Made by a program: the position numbers and the translations under genes. From positions 318,511-382,510 of the forward strand of contig NZ_SISF01000031.1 of assembly GCF_004310285.1 (NCBI RefSeq): DNA of 64,000 nt, read 5' to 3'. Positions 1-8,346 of this stretch are shown here, piece after piece. The stretch's first letter is position 1. Every line of letters starts with the position of its first letter. Under the pieces are notes generated by a model. It was not told the origin of the DNA. It saw nothing but the letters and a program-made list of their open reading frames with translations, and did no database searches. This DNA comes from Agrobacterium cavarae. Lineage in GTDB: Bacteria; Pseudomonadota; Alphaproteobacteria; Rhizobiales; Rhizobiaceae.

Positions 1-351
1 GTTTCGCCGCTCTGCTACTTCTTCGTCTCCGTGGTGAAGAACAAGTTCGGTTACGACGACACCGCGGACGTCTTCGGCGTTCACGGCATTGGCGGCATGT
101 TCGGCGCTCTGGCGACCGGCATCTTCGCAAGCGCCTCGCTTGGCGGCGTCGGCTATGCCGGCGAGCAGACCATGGGTGGTCAGTTGATGGTTCAGATTCA
201 GGCCGTCGTCATCACCATCCTGTGGACGGGTATCGGCTCTGCGATCCTCTACAAGATCGTCGACATCATCGTCGGTCTGCGTGTGCCGGTCGAAGCCGAA
301 CGCGAAGGTCTCGACCTCGCATCTCACGGCGAAGCTGCCTACCACAACTAA
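1..351 (+). CDS. amtB: Ammonium transporter, C-terminal part (cut by window edge)
   Basis: This is the last 116 codons of an Amt/Rh-family ammonium channel of the inner membrane; the frame is open from base 1, so the start lies outside the window. What is seen is the pore-lining stretch with D-V-F-G-V-H-G-I-G-G, where the His is one of the twin pore histidines of the family, then a glycine-rich helix, a final hydrophobic helix (QAVVITILWTGIGSAILYKI) and a short acidic cytoplasmic tail. AmtB normally follows glnK and is controlled by nitrogen status, but that upstream region cannot be seen here. A strong terminator follows 40 bases after the stop. Confidence 0.93.
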   Translation, partial: VSPLCYFFVSVVKNKFGYDDTADVFGVHGIGGMFGALATGIFASASLGGVGYAGEQTMGGQLMVQIQAVVITILWTGIGSAILYKIVDIIVGLRVPVEAEREGLDLASHGEAAYHN

Positions 352-390
352 GATCGGTCGGTGCCGTTTACGCACTCGAACCTCATCATC

Positions 391-427
391 GAAGCCCGGC
401 GATCGTCTCGCCGGGCTTCTTTGTTTT
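391..427 (+). terminator. Rho-independent terminator after amtB
   Basis: A perfect 12-bp stem (GAAGCCCGGCGA pairing with TCGCCGGGCTTC) has a 5-base loop and is followed by TTTGTTTT. It lies 40 bases past the amtB stop and separates amtB from the ftsK promoter region. Confidence 0.9.
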
Positions 428-459
428 CGGTGGGCCAGGCTTGGTAAACGAGTTTTTCC

Positions 460-482
460 GTGGTTAATGCCACATTAACCAC
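460..482. promoter_or_regulatory. Perfect palindromic CtrA-type box upstream of ftsK
   Basis: Arms GTGGTTAA (460-467) and TTAACCAC (475-482) flank the 7 bases TGCCACA. The core reads TTAA-N7-TTAAC on both strands, the published consensus of the alphaproteobacterial cell-cycle regulator CtrA. It lies 76 bases before the ftsK start codon and just after the amtB terminator, where a promoter for ftsK would be expected. The match is seen in the sequence; binding by CtrA is inferred. Confidence 0.7.
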
Positions 483-558
483 CATGTCGCTATTTTGCCC
501 TGTCATCCCTGCTTCGGTCACGAAGCTCCGGAAAAACTAAGGACGACAGGTTCAACAT

Positions 559-3189
559 ATGGGCAGAGTGAATTCTCCGACATTCGAGGGCCGCGACAAT
601 CGCTTCGTGCTGACGGCATTCGTCGTGCGACAGATCATGGCGCTGTGTGGTTTTGCCGTTCTGGCAGCGTTGGCGCTGGGCGTGACCGCACTGGCGACCT
701 GGAACGTGGCCGATCCAAGTCTCTCCTACGCGACCTCCAACGAGCCTACCAATCTGCTCGGGCATAGCGGCGCGATCTTCGCCGATATCATGATGCAGTT
801 TCTCGGGCTGTCGTCGCTGATTGCCATGTTGCCCATCCTGTCCTGGGCCTTCGTCTTGATTTCCGGCCGCAAACTAACCCGCATGCCGACCCGCCTGATG
901 GCCTGGATTGGTGGCGCCTTCATTGCCTCTGCCTCGCTTGGATGTTTCCCGGCACCGCAGACTTGGCCGCTGCCCAACGGCATTGGCGGCGTGATCGGCG
1001 ACATGATCCTGCGCTTTCCCGCGCTCTTCCTCGGCGCCTATCCGACCGGGACTGCTGCGACCGTTCTGGGCGCAATCCTGGCTGTGCCTGCGGCCTGGCT
1101 GATGCTGGTCGCTTCAGGTCTTCTCGGCGCATTCGACCAGGATGCGGAGGAGCCCTTCGCGCCACAGGCTGCCGTCAACAGCAAGGCCCGCAAGGTTCAG
1201 GAGATCGAAGAGGATGATGAGGATGACGGCGAGGGATTCCTTGCCAACTTCCTCGCTTTCGGCGCGCTGACCCATTACTGGTACACGACCCAGGCCCGGC
1301 TTCGGCGTATCTTCGGTTTGAAGCCCAAGTCGCTCGCCAATGAGTTCGAGCAGCCCTACGACTTCAACGATTACGAATTTGGCACACTGAACGAGCCGTC
1401 ACGACTGAAGACTGCGATCAACCGTCTGGAAAGGGCAGAGCCTTCCTTCGAGGAACGGGCAGAAGCGCGTGCACGCAGGCAGGCACCTTCCGTCAACGAC
1501 GATCTCGACGAGCCGCCATTCGATGACGAGGACAGCTTGCCCGATGGTGTTCTCTCCGGCGACGCCCCCTTTGCTCCACGCCCGGCACCAGGAAGCCCGA
1601 CGCGTATTACCGCACCACCGTCGCGGCCGAAGCCGAGCGAGCGGGTTGCACGCGAAGCGCAAACCTCGTTCATTTCGCCAGATGGTTTCCAGGTCCCGTC
1701 GATCCATCTGCTGGCCGAGCCCAAGAATGTCGTCAAGGACAACACGCTGAACGCGGACGTTCTGGAGCAGAATGCCCGGCGGCTTGAGGGCGTGCTGGAA
1801 GACTTCGGCGTCAAGGGCGAGATCATCCATGTGCGTCCTGGCCCCGTCGTGACGCTTTATGAACTTGAACCGGCGCCCGGCATCAAGTCGTCGCGCGTTA
1901 TCGGTCTGGCGGACGATATCGCCCGCTCGATGAGCGCGATTGCCGCGCGCGTCGCCGTCGTTCCTGGCCGCAATGCCATCGGTATCGAGCTTCCCAACCG
2001 CACGCGCGAAACGGTGTTCCTGCGCGAGCTCGTCGGATCTCGTGATTTTGAAAGCAGCAAGGCCAAGCTCCCGATGGCACTCGGCAAGACAATCGGTGGT
2101 GAAGCCGTCATCGCCGATCTTGCCAAGATGCCGCATCTTCTCGTGGCCGGTACCACCGGCTCTGGTAAGTCGGTCGCGATCAACACCATGATCCTGTCGC
2201 TCGTCTATCGCATGACGCCAGAACAGTGCCGTCTGATCATGATCGATCCGAAGATGCTCGAACTGTCGATCTATGACGGCATTCCGCATCTGCTCTCGCC
2301 TGTCGTCACCGATCCCAAGAAGGCCGTCGTCGCGCTGAAATGGACCGTGCGGGAGATGGAAGAGCGCTACAAGAAGATGTCGAAGATCGGTGTTCGTAAC
2401 ATCGATGGCTTCAACACCCGCGTTCAGCAGGCGCTCGACAAGGGCGAAGTCCTGACGAGAACCGTGCAGACCGGCTTTGACCGCCAGACCGGCGAAGCCA
2501 TGTATGAGACGGAAGAATTCGATCTGAAGCCGCTGCCCTATATCGTCGTCATCATCGACGAAATGGCCGACCTGATGATGGTCGCCGGCAAGGATATCGA
2601 AGGCGCGGTGCAGCGTCTGGCGCAGATGGCACGTGCCGCCGGCATTCATGTCATCATGGCCACCCAGCGCCCGTCCGTCGACGTCATCACCGGCACGATC
2701 AAGGCAAACTTCCCGACGCGCATTTCCTTTCAGGTCACCTCCAAGATCGACAGCCGCACCATCCTTGGCGAGCAGGGCGCAGAGCAGCTGCTCGGCATGG
2801 GCGACATGCTCTATATGGCAGGTGGCGGGCGCATCCAGCGCGTCCACGGTCCCTTCGTTTCGGACAATGAAGTGGAAGAGATCGTCTCCTACCTCAAGAC
2901 CCAAGGTTCGCCCGATTATCTCGAAGCGGTCACCGAAGAGGATGAGGACGAGGATGGCGGCGGCCCTGCCGGCACCGGCAACATGGCAGAGTCCGACGAC
3001 CCTTATGACCAGGCCGTCGCCGTCGTTCTGCGCGATGGCAAGGCCTCGACCTCCTACGTTCAGCGCAGGCTCGGCATCGGTTACAACCGCGCTGCGTCGC
3101 TGATCGAACGGATGGAACAGGAAGGCATTATCGGCCCTGCAAACCATGCCGGAAAGCGCGAAATTCTCGTGCCGACGGAGAATGATTAA
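559..3189 (+). CDS. ftsK: DNA translocase FtsK
   Basis: FtsK is the septum-anchored, ATP-driven DNA pump that clears chromosome ends from the division site and activates XerCD recombination at dif. The 876-residue protein has about four hydrophobic membrane segments in the first 190 residues. A charged, proline-rich linker follows to about residue 380 and is short compared with E. coli. The RecA-like motor has Walker [10 protein letters not shown] at about 530 and the Walker B stretch [13 protein letters not shown] at about 661. A C-terminal winged-helix gamma domain (from about 810, with [11 protein letters not shown]) reads KOPS signals. An ACAGG element about 8 bases upstream supports this ATG. 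A perfect CtrA-type palindrome precedes the gene, consistent with cell-cycle control. Confidence 0.97.
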   Translation: MGRVNSPTFEGRDNRFVLTAFVVRQIMALCGFAVLAALALGVTALATWNVADPSLSYATSNEPTNLLGHSGAIFADIMMQFLGLSSLIAMLPILSWAFVLISGRKLTRMPTRLMAWIGGAFIASASLGCFPAPQTWPLPNGIGGVIGDMILRFPALFLGAYPTGTAATVLGAILAVPAAWLMLVASGLLGAFDQDAEEPFAPQAAVNSKARKVQEIEEDDEDDGEGFLANFLAFGALTHYWYTTQARLRRIFGLKPKSLANEFEQPYDFNDYEFGTLNEPSRLKTAINRLERAEPSFEERAEARARRQAPSVNDDLDEPPFDDEDSLPDGVLSGDAPFAPRPAPGSPTRITAPPSRPKPSERVAREAQTSFISPDGFQVPSIHLLAEPKNVVKDNTLNADVLEQNARRLEGVLEDFGVKGEIIHVRPGPVVTLYELEPAPGIKSSRVIGLADDIARSMSAIAARVAVVPGRNAIGIELPNRTRETVFLRELVGSRDFESSKAKLPMALGKTIGGEAVIADLAKMPHLLVAGTTGSGKSVAINTMILSLVYRMTPEQCRLIMIDPKMLELSIYDGIPHLLSPVVTDPKKAVVALKWTVREMEERYKKMSKIGVRNIDGFNTRVQQALDKGEVLTRTVQTGFDRQTGEAMYETEEFDLKPLPYIVVIIDEMADLMMVAGKDIEGAVQRLAQMARAAGIHVIMATQRPSVDVITGTIKANFPTRISFQVTSKIDSRTILGEQGAEQLLGMGDMLYMAGGGRIQRVHGPFVSDNEVEEIVSYLKTQGSPDYLEAVTEEDEDEDGGGPAGTGNMAESDDPYDQAVAVVLRDGKASTSYVQRRLGIGYNRAASLIERMEQEGIIGPANHAGKREILVPTEND

Positions 3190-3356
3190 GCCACAATCGT
3201 CTAACGCTCGACCGCCAGTTGGTCTTTGATACCAATTGCTTGCGTGCAGGTTCGATAGCCGCAACCAGGCGTGTGCTTTCAGCGTTATAGCCGTCGCTCC
3301 ATGTCATGAAGCCGCCGTGTTTTTTCGGCACATGGGATGCGATGAAGGAGAACAGA

Positions 3357-4031
3357 ATGAAGAATACCCGCTCGGTCGTTTCCGCTCAGCATCCCGGCCT
3401 TGAGAGCAGCATGACGCGGCGAGGCGTGATGACGCTGTTTTCGGCAGCGGCCGCATCTGTAGCGCTCTCGCCCATTGCCGCTTTCGCGCAAGGGGCAGGA
3501 GACGGCGTGACGGCGCAGAAGATCGCCAACCACTTCTCGTCGGTCAAGACGATGATGGGCGAGTTCGTTCAGTTCGGTCCGCGCGGTGAACAGACAGGCG
3601 GCAAGTTCTATATTTCGCGTCCGGGCAAGCTTCGCTTCAACTATGAAGACCCGTCGCCCATGCGTGTGATCGCGGATGGCCGCAACGTCGTCATCGGCAA
3701 CATGAAGCTGAAGACCTGGGACATCTATCCGCTGTCCAAGACACCACTCAGCCTGCTTCTTGCCGACAAGATCGACCTCAGCAATCAGAAGGTTCGCAGC
3801 GTCAAGGAAGAGTCCGACCTGATCACCATCGTTCTCGGTGACAAGAGCATCTTCGGCGATTCGACAATCACACTGATGTTCGATCCGAAAACCTTCGATC
3901 TTCGCCAGTGGACGACGACGGATGCGCAGAACAAGGACACGACCGTGATGATCTTCAACGTCCAGACGGGCGTGAACCTCGACGACAAGGTCTTCAACAT
4001 CAACTACGAAGAGGTCCGCAAGCGCGGTTGA
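3357..4031 (+). CDS. lolA: LolA-like outer-membrane lipoprotein carrier protein
   Basis: This 224-residue exported protein has the LolA fold signature: an early 'KTMMGEFVQFGPRGEQTGGKFYI' type region, then RPGKLRFNYEDPSPM and a C-terminal VFNINYEE. LolA carries lipoproteins through the periplasm from LolCDE to the outer membrane. The N-terminus has an unusual long signal: a polar stretch of about 20 residues, a twin arginine (TRRGVMTLFSAAAASVAL) and a likely cleavage after AFA, so Tat export is possible. The start at 3357 is chosen because AAGGAG lies at 3345-3350; upstream in-frame ATGs at 3306 and 3342 lack a good ribosome site. It sits 167 bases after ftsK in the same direction, an arrangement I would expect in related rhizobia. 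Confidence 0.85.
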   Translation: MKNTRSVVSAQHPGLESSMTRRGVMTLFSAAAASVALSPIAAFAQGAGDGVTAQKIANHFSSVKTMMGEFVQFGPRGEQTGGKFYISRPGKLRFNYEDPSPMRVIADGRNVVIGNMKLKTWDIYPLSKTPLSLLLADKIDLSNQKVRSVKEESDLITIVLGDKSIFGDSTITLMFDPKTFDLRQWTTTDAQNKDTTVMIFNVQTGVNLDDKVFNINYEEVRKRG

Positions 4032-4090
4032 CCGCGAGACAGCAGAAAGCGTTTCCAGTTTTCTGCCCTCTTGTTATAAGCCTGCTCCTA

Positions 4091-4186
4091 CAGCATCGGC
4101 CCGGAACTCGGAATCGATTTTCGGGCCGATGCATAGTTCAAGGTAAAGTGCCCTTTGTGCGTCCCATAGGACGCACGGCGCTTTAG
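4091..4186 (+). repeat. Two-hairpin intergenic repeat (RIME-like), copy 1
   Basis: Hairpin one pairs GCATCGGCCCG (4093-4103) with CGGGCCGATGC (4122-4132). Hairpin two pairs GTGCGTCC (4157-4164) with GGACGCAC (4169-4176) over loop CATA, flanked by AAAGTGCCC and GGCGCTTTA. A second copy is at 35182-35283 and a one-hairpin fragment at 5705-5749. The two tandem palindromes over about 100 bp resemble the rhizobial RIME class; that assignment is inferred. Confidence 0.75.
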
Positions 4187-4209
4187 CTGCATAAGACGGA
4201 GCGTGAGGC

Positions 4210-5013
4210 ATGACTTTCTCGATAACCACCTGGAACATCAACTCGGTGCGGCTGCGCATGCCGATCGTCGAGCAGTTTCTGGTGCGTTACAAGCCAGACG
4301 TTCTCTGCCTGCAGGAGACCAAGTGCCCGAATGGCGAGTTTCCTCTGAAGCCCCTGCGGGCGCTCGGCTATGAGCACATCATCATTCATGGACAGAAGGG
4401 CTATCACGGCGTTGCCATCGCCTCGAAGCTGCCGCTGACTGAAGATCACCGTCAGGATTACTGCAAGGTCGGGGACGCCCGCCATATCTCCGCTCTGGTT
4501 CAGGTCGGTAGCCGCCGCATCCGCCTTCATAACTTCTACGTGCCGGCAGGTGGCGACGAGCCGGACCGGTCGATCAATCCGAAATTCGGCCACAAGCTCG
4601 ATTTCGTCGAGGAGATGAAGGTGCTGAGCGCCGACGCGACACCTGGAGCATCGTCGATCCTGGTTGGCGACCTCAACATAGCGCCGCTCGAAAACGACGT
4701 CTGGTCGCACAAGCAACTGTTGAAGATCGTCAGCCATACGCCTGTCGAGACAGAAGGTCTGCTGGAGGTGATGAAGCGCGGCAACTGGCTCGACCTGATG
4801 CGGCTCAACGTGCCGGAAACGGAAAAGATCTACACCTGGTGGAGCTACCGCGCCAAGGATTGGGAAGCTGCCAATCGCGGCCGCCGTCTGGACCATATCT
4901 GGTCATCGCAGGATCTCGGTCCCTCGCTCGATCGGATCGAAATCCTGAAGGAAGCGCGCGGTTGGAACAGGCCGTCCGATCACGTTCCGGTGACGGCCCA
5001 CTTCAAGTTCTAA
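4210..5013 (+). CDS. xthA: Exodeoxyribonuclease III (AP endonuclease family)
   Basis: The protein is a 267-residue Mg-dependent endonuclease/exonuclease/phosphatase-fold enzyme for base-excision repair that cleaves at abasic sites and trims 3' ends. Family landmarks are present: the N-terminal SITTWNINSVRLR (Asn for metal), LCLQETK with the metal Glu at about 36, YHGVAIASK, the VGDLNIAP catalytic Asp-Asn pair at about 153-155, RRLDHIW and the C-terminal catalytic SDHVPV with its Asp-His. Length is normal for the family. It follows the two-hairpin repeat by 23 bases, and another repeat begins directly at its stop codon. Confidence 0.95.
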   Translation: MTFSITTWNINSVRLRMPIVEQFLVRYKPDVLCLQETKCPNGEFPLKPLRALGYEHIIIHGQKGYHGVAIASKLPLTEDHRQDYCKVGDARHISALVQVGSRRIRLHNFYVPAGGDEPDRSINPKFGHKLDFVEEMKVLSADATPGASSILVGDLNIAPLENDVWSHKQLLKIVSHTPVETEGLLEVMKRGNWLDLMRLNVPETEKIYTWWSYRAKDWEAANRGRRLDHIWSSQDLGPSLDRIEILKEARGWNRPSDHVPVTAHFKF

Positions 5014-5114
5014 GCATGTCGCGCAAAAGTGTGGAGCGGTTTTGCGATAACGACATGCGACAAAACAAGGACTTAAAGCGTAGGGAGCGAATCTGAAAGA
5101 TCGCGACACGCTTT
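5014..5114 (+). repeat. About 100-bp intergenic repeat, copy A
   Basis: The element begins directly after the xthA stop with GCATGTCGCGCAAAAGTGTG, continues through AGCGGTTTTGCGATAACG and GCGAATCTGAAAGATCGCG, and ends ACACGCTTT. The reverse complement of 23713-23812 matches it along the whole length with scattered substitutions, so this is a dispersed repeat in opposite orientation. Both copies lie between genes. Confidence 0.8.
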
Positions 5115-5127
5115 GATAGCAAAGCGG

Positions 5128-5583
5128 TTACAGAAACCGGTTCTGCATCGCAGCCGCACTTGTGGCAAGTGCGGCGATGTTGCCACGGATGCGCTCGGAC
5201 ACGACCGCGGCAACATCCGGGAATTCCTCGATCATGCGATGGAAGAGGATACGGGTGATGCGGATGACTTCGGAATCCTCGCGCGCGACCGCGGTGAACT
5301 TGCGTTCGCAGAGCGTGAAAAGCGCCAGTTCCGAGAGAAGACAGCCGCTACCGACGGTGGCCTTGACCTCTCTTTTGCCGTCACGCTCTTCGGTCCAGAG
5401 ATCGAAGCGTCCATTGCATATGACAAAGGCGCATTCGGCGGGAGAGTACTGGCGAAACAGCATATGCCCCGCGGCAATGCGCCGCCGCTCGGCACCGAAG
5501 GCGATCAGGCGAAGCTGGTCTTCGCTGAAGCCCTGGAACAGCGGCACCTGCGCGAAAAGCTTGATATCGTCGTTCAACGCCAT
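5128..5583 (-). CDS. Cyclic-nucleotide-binding domain protein without a DNA-binding domain
   Basis: This 151-residue protein is essentially a single cNMP-binding (CRP-like) beta-roll: LFQGFSEDQLRLIAFGAERRRIAAG at the start, then GHMLFRQYSPAECAFVICNGRFDLW, the phosphate-cassette region GSGCLLSELALFTLCERKFTAVA and a C-terminal helix. No helix-turn-helix follows, unlike true Crp/Fnr regulators, so it probably acts by protein contact or as a ligand sensor. The phosphate-binding Arg of the canonical cassette (GE-x-A-L-x-x-x-R-S/T-A) is not clearly kept, so nucleotide binding is uncertain. The ATG at 5583 is preferred over a GTG at 5595 because AGGTGG lies just upstream. It is downstream of, and co-directional with, the response regulator. 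Confidence 0.8.
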   Translation of the reverse strand: MALNDDIKLFAQVPLFQGFSEDQLRLIAFGAERRRIAAGHMLFRQYSPAECAFVICNGRFDLWTEERDGKREVKATVGSGCLLSELALFTLCERKFTAVAREDSEVIRITRILFHRMIEEFPDVAAVVSERIRGNIAALATSAAAMQNRFL

Positions 5584-5704
5584 GGGCTGATCCACCTGGG
5601 AAATGCAAGTCGGATGCCGCGCCGCTCAGATTTGAGGTAGCGCGGTTCAACCCGTTTTCGACCAATGCGGACTCCAAGACAAGAGCGGATCAAGAAAATC
5701 GCCC

Positions 5705-5749
5705 GTTAAGCGCCTCGCGTCCAATAGGACGTAGCAAACAGCGCCCTTA
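5705..5749 (-). repeat. Fragment of the two-hairpin repeat (second hairpin only)
   Basis: Read on the minus strand this is GGCGCTGTTTGCTACGTCC, TATT, GGACGCGAGGCGCTTA. It matches the second hairpin of the repeats at 4091 and 35182 (CCTTTGTGCGTCC ... GGACGCACGGCGCTTTA) with a few changes. The first hairpin is missing. It lies at the 3' end of the response-regulator gene and overlaps its last three bases. Confidence 0.55.
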
Positions 5750-6430
5750 TGGGACGATCTTGTAGCCGCCGTTTTCGGTCACGAGAATTTCGGCATTGGA
5801 GGGGTCGCGCTCGATTTTCTGGCGAAGACGATAGACGTGGGTTTCCAGCGTGTGGGTGGTCACGCCGGAATTGTAGCCCCAGACCTCCTCCAGCAGCACG
5901 TCACGGGTGACGACGGCGCTGCCGGCGCGGTAAAGGTAACGGATGATGGCCGCTTCCTTTTCCGTCAGACGGATCTTCTTTCCATCTTCTGTCGTCAACA
6001 GCTTCTGGCTCGGCTTGAACTGGTAGGGACCGACGGTAAAGACCGCGTCTTCGCTCTGCTCATATTGGCGCAGTTGCGCGCGGACGCGGGCAAGCAGCAC
6101 GGCAAAGCGAAAGGGTTTCGTCACATAGTCGTTCGCGCCGGCCTCAAGACCAAGGATCGTGTCGGAATCCGTGTCGTGACCGGTGAGCATGATGATGGGA
6201 GACTTGAAGCCGTTCTTGCGCATCAGCTTCACCGCTTCGCGCCCGTCCATGTCCGGCAGACCCACATCCATGATCAAGAGATCGACCTGAGTGGATTTGA
6301 CCGTCTGGATAGCAGCATTGGCGTTCGCCCCCGTCAGAAGCGAAAACTCTTCATAGGGGGAAAGTTGTTCGGCAAGGGTGTCGCGCAGATCGTCGTCGTC
6401 ATCAACAAGAAGCAATGTACGGGCCGTCAT
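5747..6430 (-). CDS. OmpR-family response regulator (CenR-like)
   Basis: This is a two-component transcription factor of 227 residues. The receiver domain (1-120) has the acidic pocket VDDDDDLRD at 9-17, phospho-acceptor Asp55 in LLIMDVGLPDMDG, the Thr in MLTGHD and the Lys in VTKPFRF. The C-terminal winged helix has LTEKEAAIIRYLYRAG and THTLETHVYRLRQKIE. The ATG at 6430 is chosen because AAGG precedes it and the receiver begins at once; an upstream ATG would add 11 basic residues. The sequence resembles CenR, an envelope-stress regulator essential in some alphaproteobacteria, but I assign that only tentatively. No histidine kinase is adjacent. Confidence 0.9.
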   Translation of the reverse strand: MTARTLLLVDDDDDLRDTLAEQLSPYEEFSLLTGANANAAIQTVKSTQVDLLIMDVGLPDMDGREAVKLMRKNGFKSPIIMLTGHDTDSDTILGLEAGANDYVTKPFRFAVLLARVRAQLRQYEQSEDAVFTVGPYQFKPSQKLLTTEDGKKIRLTEKEAAIIRYLYRAGSAVVTRDVLLEEVWGYNSGVTTHTLETHVYRLRQKIERDPSNAEILVTENGGYKIVP

Positions 6431-6571
6431 AGAGTACCTTCGCCTTTCTCTTTTAATTTTCAAACCAATTCAGCGGTTTGCGCGCTTCGCGTCAACCCTT
6501 GTGCAGCAATAACGGCGTGCTATGACGTTCGGGTGAAGCATCTTCAAAGCAAAATCTCGTGAAAAAGAGTG

Positions 6572-7117
6572 ATGACCAGAAAGATTGAATTCCGAACGTT
6601 ACCACCCAAGCTTCTCGTCCGCCCGTCACCATTGAACCCAAGTCGAGCGATCGTTCAGCTTGGTCATTTAACGTTTCAGGCTGCGATTGGTCGCAATGGA
6701 CGTTCCGTTTTCAAGCGAGAAGGTGACGGCAAAACGCCGATCGCTCAGATGCCGCTGCTGTATGGCTTCATCCGTGGTGAACGCATACGCGCCGTGCAGA
6801 CGCGTCTCTCGTTGCGCCGCGCGGTGAAGTCGATGTTGTGGTGCGATGCGCCAGGTGACCCAAACTACAATCGGCTGGTCAGAGCGCCATTCAAGCCAAG
6901 CCACGAAGAGATCTGCCGGGAAGACCGGCTCTATAATGTCTGTCTGGTGCTCGACTGGAATGTCAGATCCAGGCAGCGCAATCGCGGCTCGGCCATCTTC
7001 ATGCACATGATCCGCCCGGGCTACGAGCCGACCGCCGGCTGCGTTGCGCTGCACCCCAGAGACATGCGCCGTCTTCTGCCCCATCTTCGTCCGGGACAGA
7101 TTATCCAGGTTCTATAA
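6572..7117 (+). CDS. L,D-transpeptidase (YkuD) family protein
   Basis: The 181-residue protein carries the YkuD active-site signature near its end: HMIRPGYEPTAGCVAL, with catalytic His at about 145 and Cys at about 157, together with GRNGRSVFKREGDGKTP typical of the fold's first half. YkuD enzymes form 3-3 peptidoglycan cross-links or attach proteins to peptidoglycan in the periplasm. No signal peptide or membrane helix is evident, which is common in this small alphaproteobacterial subgroup and leaves its location unclear. It is transcribed away from the response-regulator gene, with about 140 bases between the starts. Confidence 0.82.
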   Translation: MTRKIEFRTLPPKLLVRPSPLNPSRAIVQLGHLTFQAAIGRNGRSVFKREGDGKTPIAQMPLLYGFIRGERIRAVQTRLSLRRAVKSMLWCDAPGDPNYNRLVRAPFKPSHEEICREDRLYNVCLVLDWNVRSRQRNRGSAIFMHMIRPGYEPTAGCVALHPRDMRRLLPHLRPGQIIQVL

Positions 7118-7183
7118 GCACTTGCGTGAAGAATGATTTGTCGAGAGGCCCTCAACACAGAATGGCCATCTTTGCGAAAGAAA

Positions 7184-7217
7184 CAAAAAACCCGCCACGA
7201 GGCGGGCGGGTTTTTTG
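7184..7217. terminator. Bidirectional terminator between the YkuD gene and carD
   Basis: An A-rich run, a stem built from CCCGCC and GGCGGG around ACGA, and a T6 tract (7211-7216) give a rho-independent terminator usable from both converging genes. Confidence 0.8.
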
Positions 7218-7238
7218 ACATTCTGTAGGTGAAAAGCC

Positions 7239-7811
7239 TTATGCGGCTTCTTCTTCCGGCGCATCGTCTTCTTCGACGGCCTTGCCGCGCTTGGGGCCCT
7301 TGTTGAGATTGACTTCAACGAGGCGAACAGCTTCGGTTTCGGACATCTTGTTCACGGCTGCGATTTCGCGAGCCATGCGATCGAGAGCTGCTTCGTAAAG
7401 CTGACGCTCGGAGTAAGACTGCTCAGGCTGGTTCTCTGCGCGATAGAGATCGCGAACCACTTCTGCGATGGCGATCAGATCGCCGGAATTGATCTTTGCG
7501 TCATATTCCTGCGCGCGACGCGACCACATGGTCCGCTTGACGCGCGCCTTGCCCTGAACAACCTTCAGCGCACGCTCGACGAAATCCCCTTCGGACAGCT
7601 TGCGCATGCCGATGCTGACAGCCTTGGCGACAGGCACCTTGAGGCGCATCTTGTCTTTCTCGAAATCGATGACGAAAAGTTCGAGCTTCATGCCCGCGAC
7701 TTCCTGTTCTTCGATTGCCGAAATGGTACCGACACCGTGAGCGGGATAAACGATCGCTTCTCCGGTTTTAAAACCGTGGCGCGCTGGAGATTTCTTTTGC
7801 TGGGTCGTCAT
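7239..7811 (-). CDS. carD: CarD-family RNA-polymerase-binding transcriptional regulator
   Basis: The 190-residue protein has an N-terminal Tudor-like RNA-polymerase-interaction domain (FKTGEAIVYPAHGVGTISAIEEQE, then FVIDFEKDKMRLKVP) and a helical C-terminal domain with the conserved basic and Trp stretch RTMWSRRAQEYDAKI, which in CarD wedges into the upstream edge of the transcription bubble. CarD stabilises open promoter complexes, especially at rRNA promoters. The tail is acidic (EEDDAPEEEAA). It is a single-gene unit with a terminator at its 3' end and a long gene-free region upstream. Confidence 0.93.
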   Translation of the reverse strand: MTTQQKKSPARHGFKTGEAIVYPAHGVGTISAIEEQEVAGMKLELFVIDFEKDKMRLKVPVAKAVSIGMRKLSEGDFVERALKVVQGKARVKRTMWSRRAQEYDAKINSGDLIAIAEVVRDLYRAENQPEQSYSERQLYEAALDRMAREIAAVNKMSETEAVRLVEVNLNKGPKRGKAVEEDDAPEEEAA

Positions 7812-8346
7812 TCGTTTTTTAAACTCCCTGTTACATACACCCGGGGGTTTCCGGGGTCGGGTCGGTCAGGCCCGGATGAGACGGGGGCAAGCCGTCAGGT
7901 GACTCCGCACTGGTCCAGCCGAGCACGCAAAAAGAAACCATCTTGCAATCCGGGGATCGACAACACAAAAGTAGGATATGTCACGGAAACCGCGTGCAAT
8001 TGATGACTTGCTTTCGAGGTGTTTTAGGGCACGATAGTGCCGCGCTGTGGATCAGTTTTTCCTGTCTACCACAAAAATAGGTGGAAATCAATAATTTGCT
8101 TGCACCGTGGCGACGGAGTCACAACCTGCTTTACCGAGGCGTTAACAGAATCACCCCGGTAAACGCCTGATTACCAGCGCTGATCCATCCCGAATCGATT
8201 AAATTCTTCGCGCCCCGCCAATTTGTCGATTGCCACTTAAACTATTCATAATTCCGCGCCAATATCCGATTCGAATTTGGGAAAAATCACGATTTTTCTC
8301 CCTTTTATCGCCGAAACGCGGATATTTTTGGAAGAAAGAAGGCAAA
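7812..8346. other. Gene-free region between divergent carD and the glutamate dehydrogenase gene
   Basis: These 535 bases lack any convincing gene on either strand. They should hold both promoters. Visible structure: AGGCGTT and AACGCCT arms about 20 bases apart near 8128-8160, a CCAC/GGTGG pair near 8080-8092, and the tight palindrome at 8281-8298. No tRNA or riboswitch fold is recognisable by eye. Confidence 0.6.
8281..8298. promoter_or_regulatory. Perfect palindrome upstream of the glutamate dehydrogenase gene
   Basis: GAAAAATC, AC, GATTTTTC forms an 18-bp palindrome with 8-bp arms, 49 bases before the preferred start codon. It could be an operator or a small AT-rich hairpin in the leader. 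No known regulator motif was recognised. Confidence 0.4.

Noticed and set aside
1399..3264. Long minus-strand open frame of about 620 codons opposite ftsK
   Set aside because: It is the antisense of a certain gene in high-GC DNA, has no recognisable domain and its residue pattern mirrors ftsK codons.
7812..8346. RNA gene or small gene in the carD/glutamate dehydrogenase gap
   Set aside because: No cloverleaf, no ribosome-site-linked short frame and no T-run terminator could be identified by eye.
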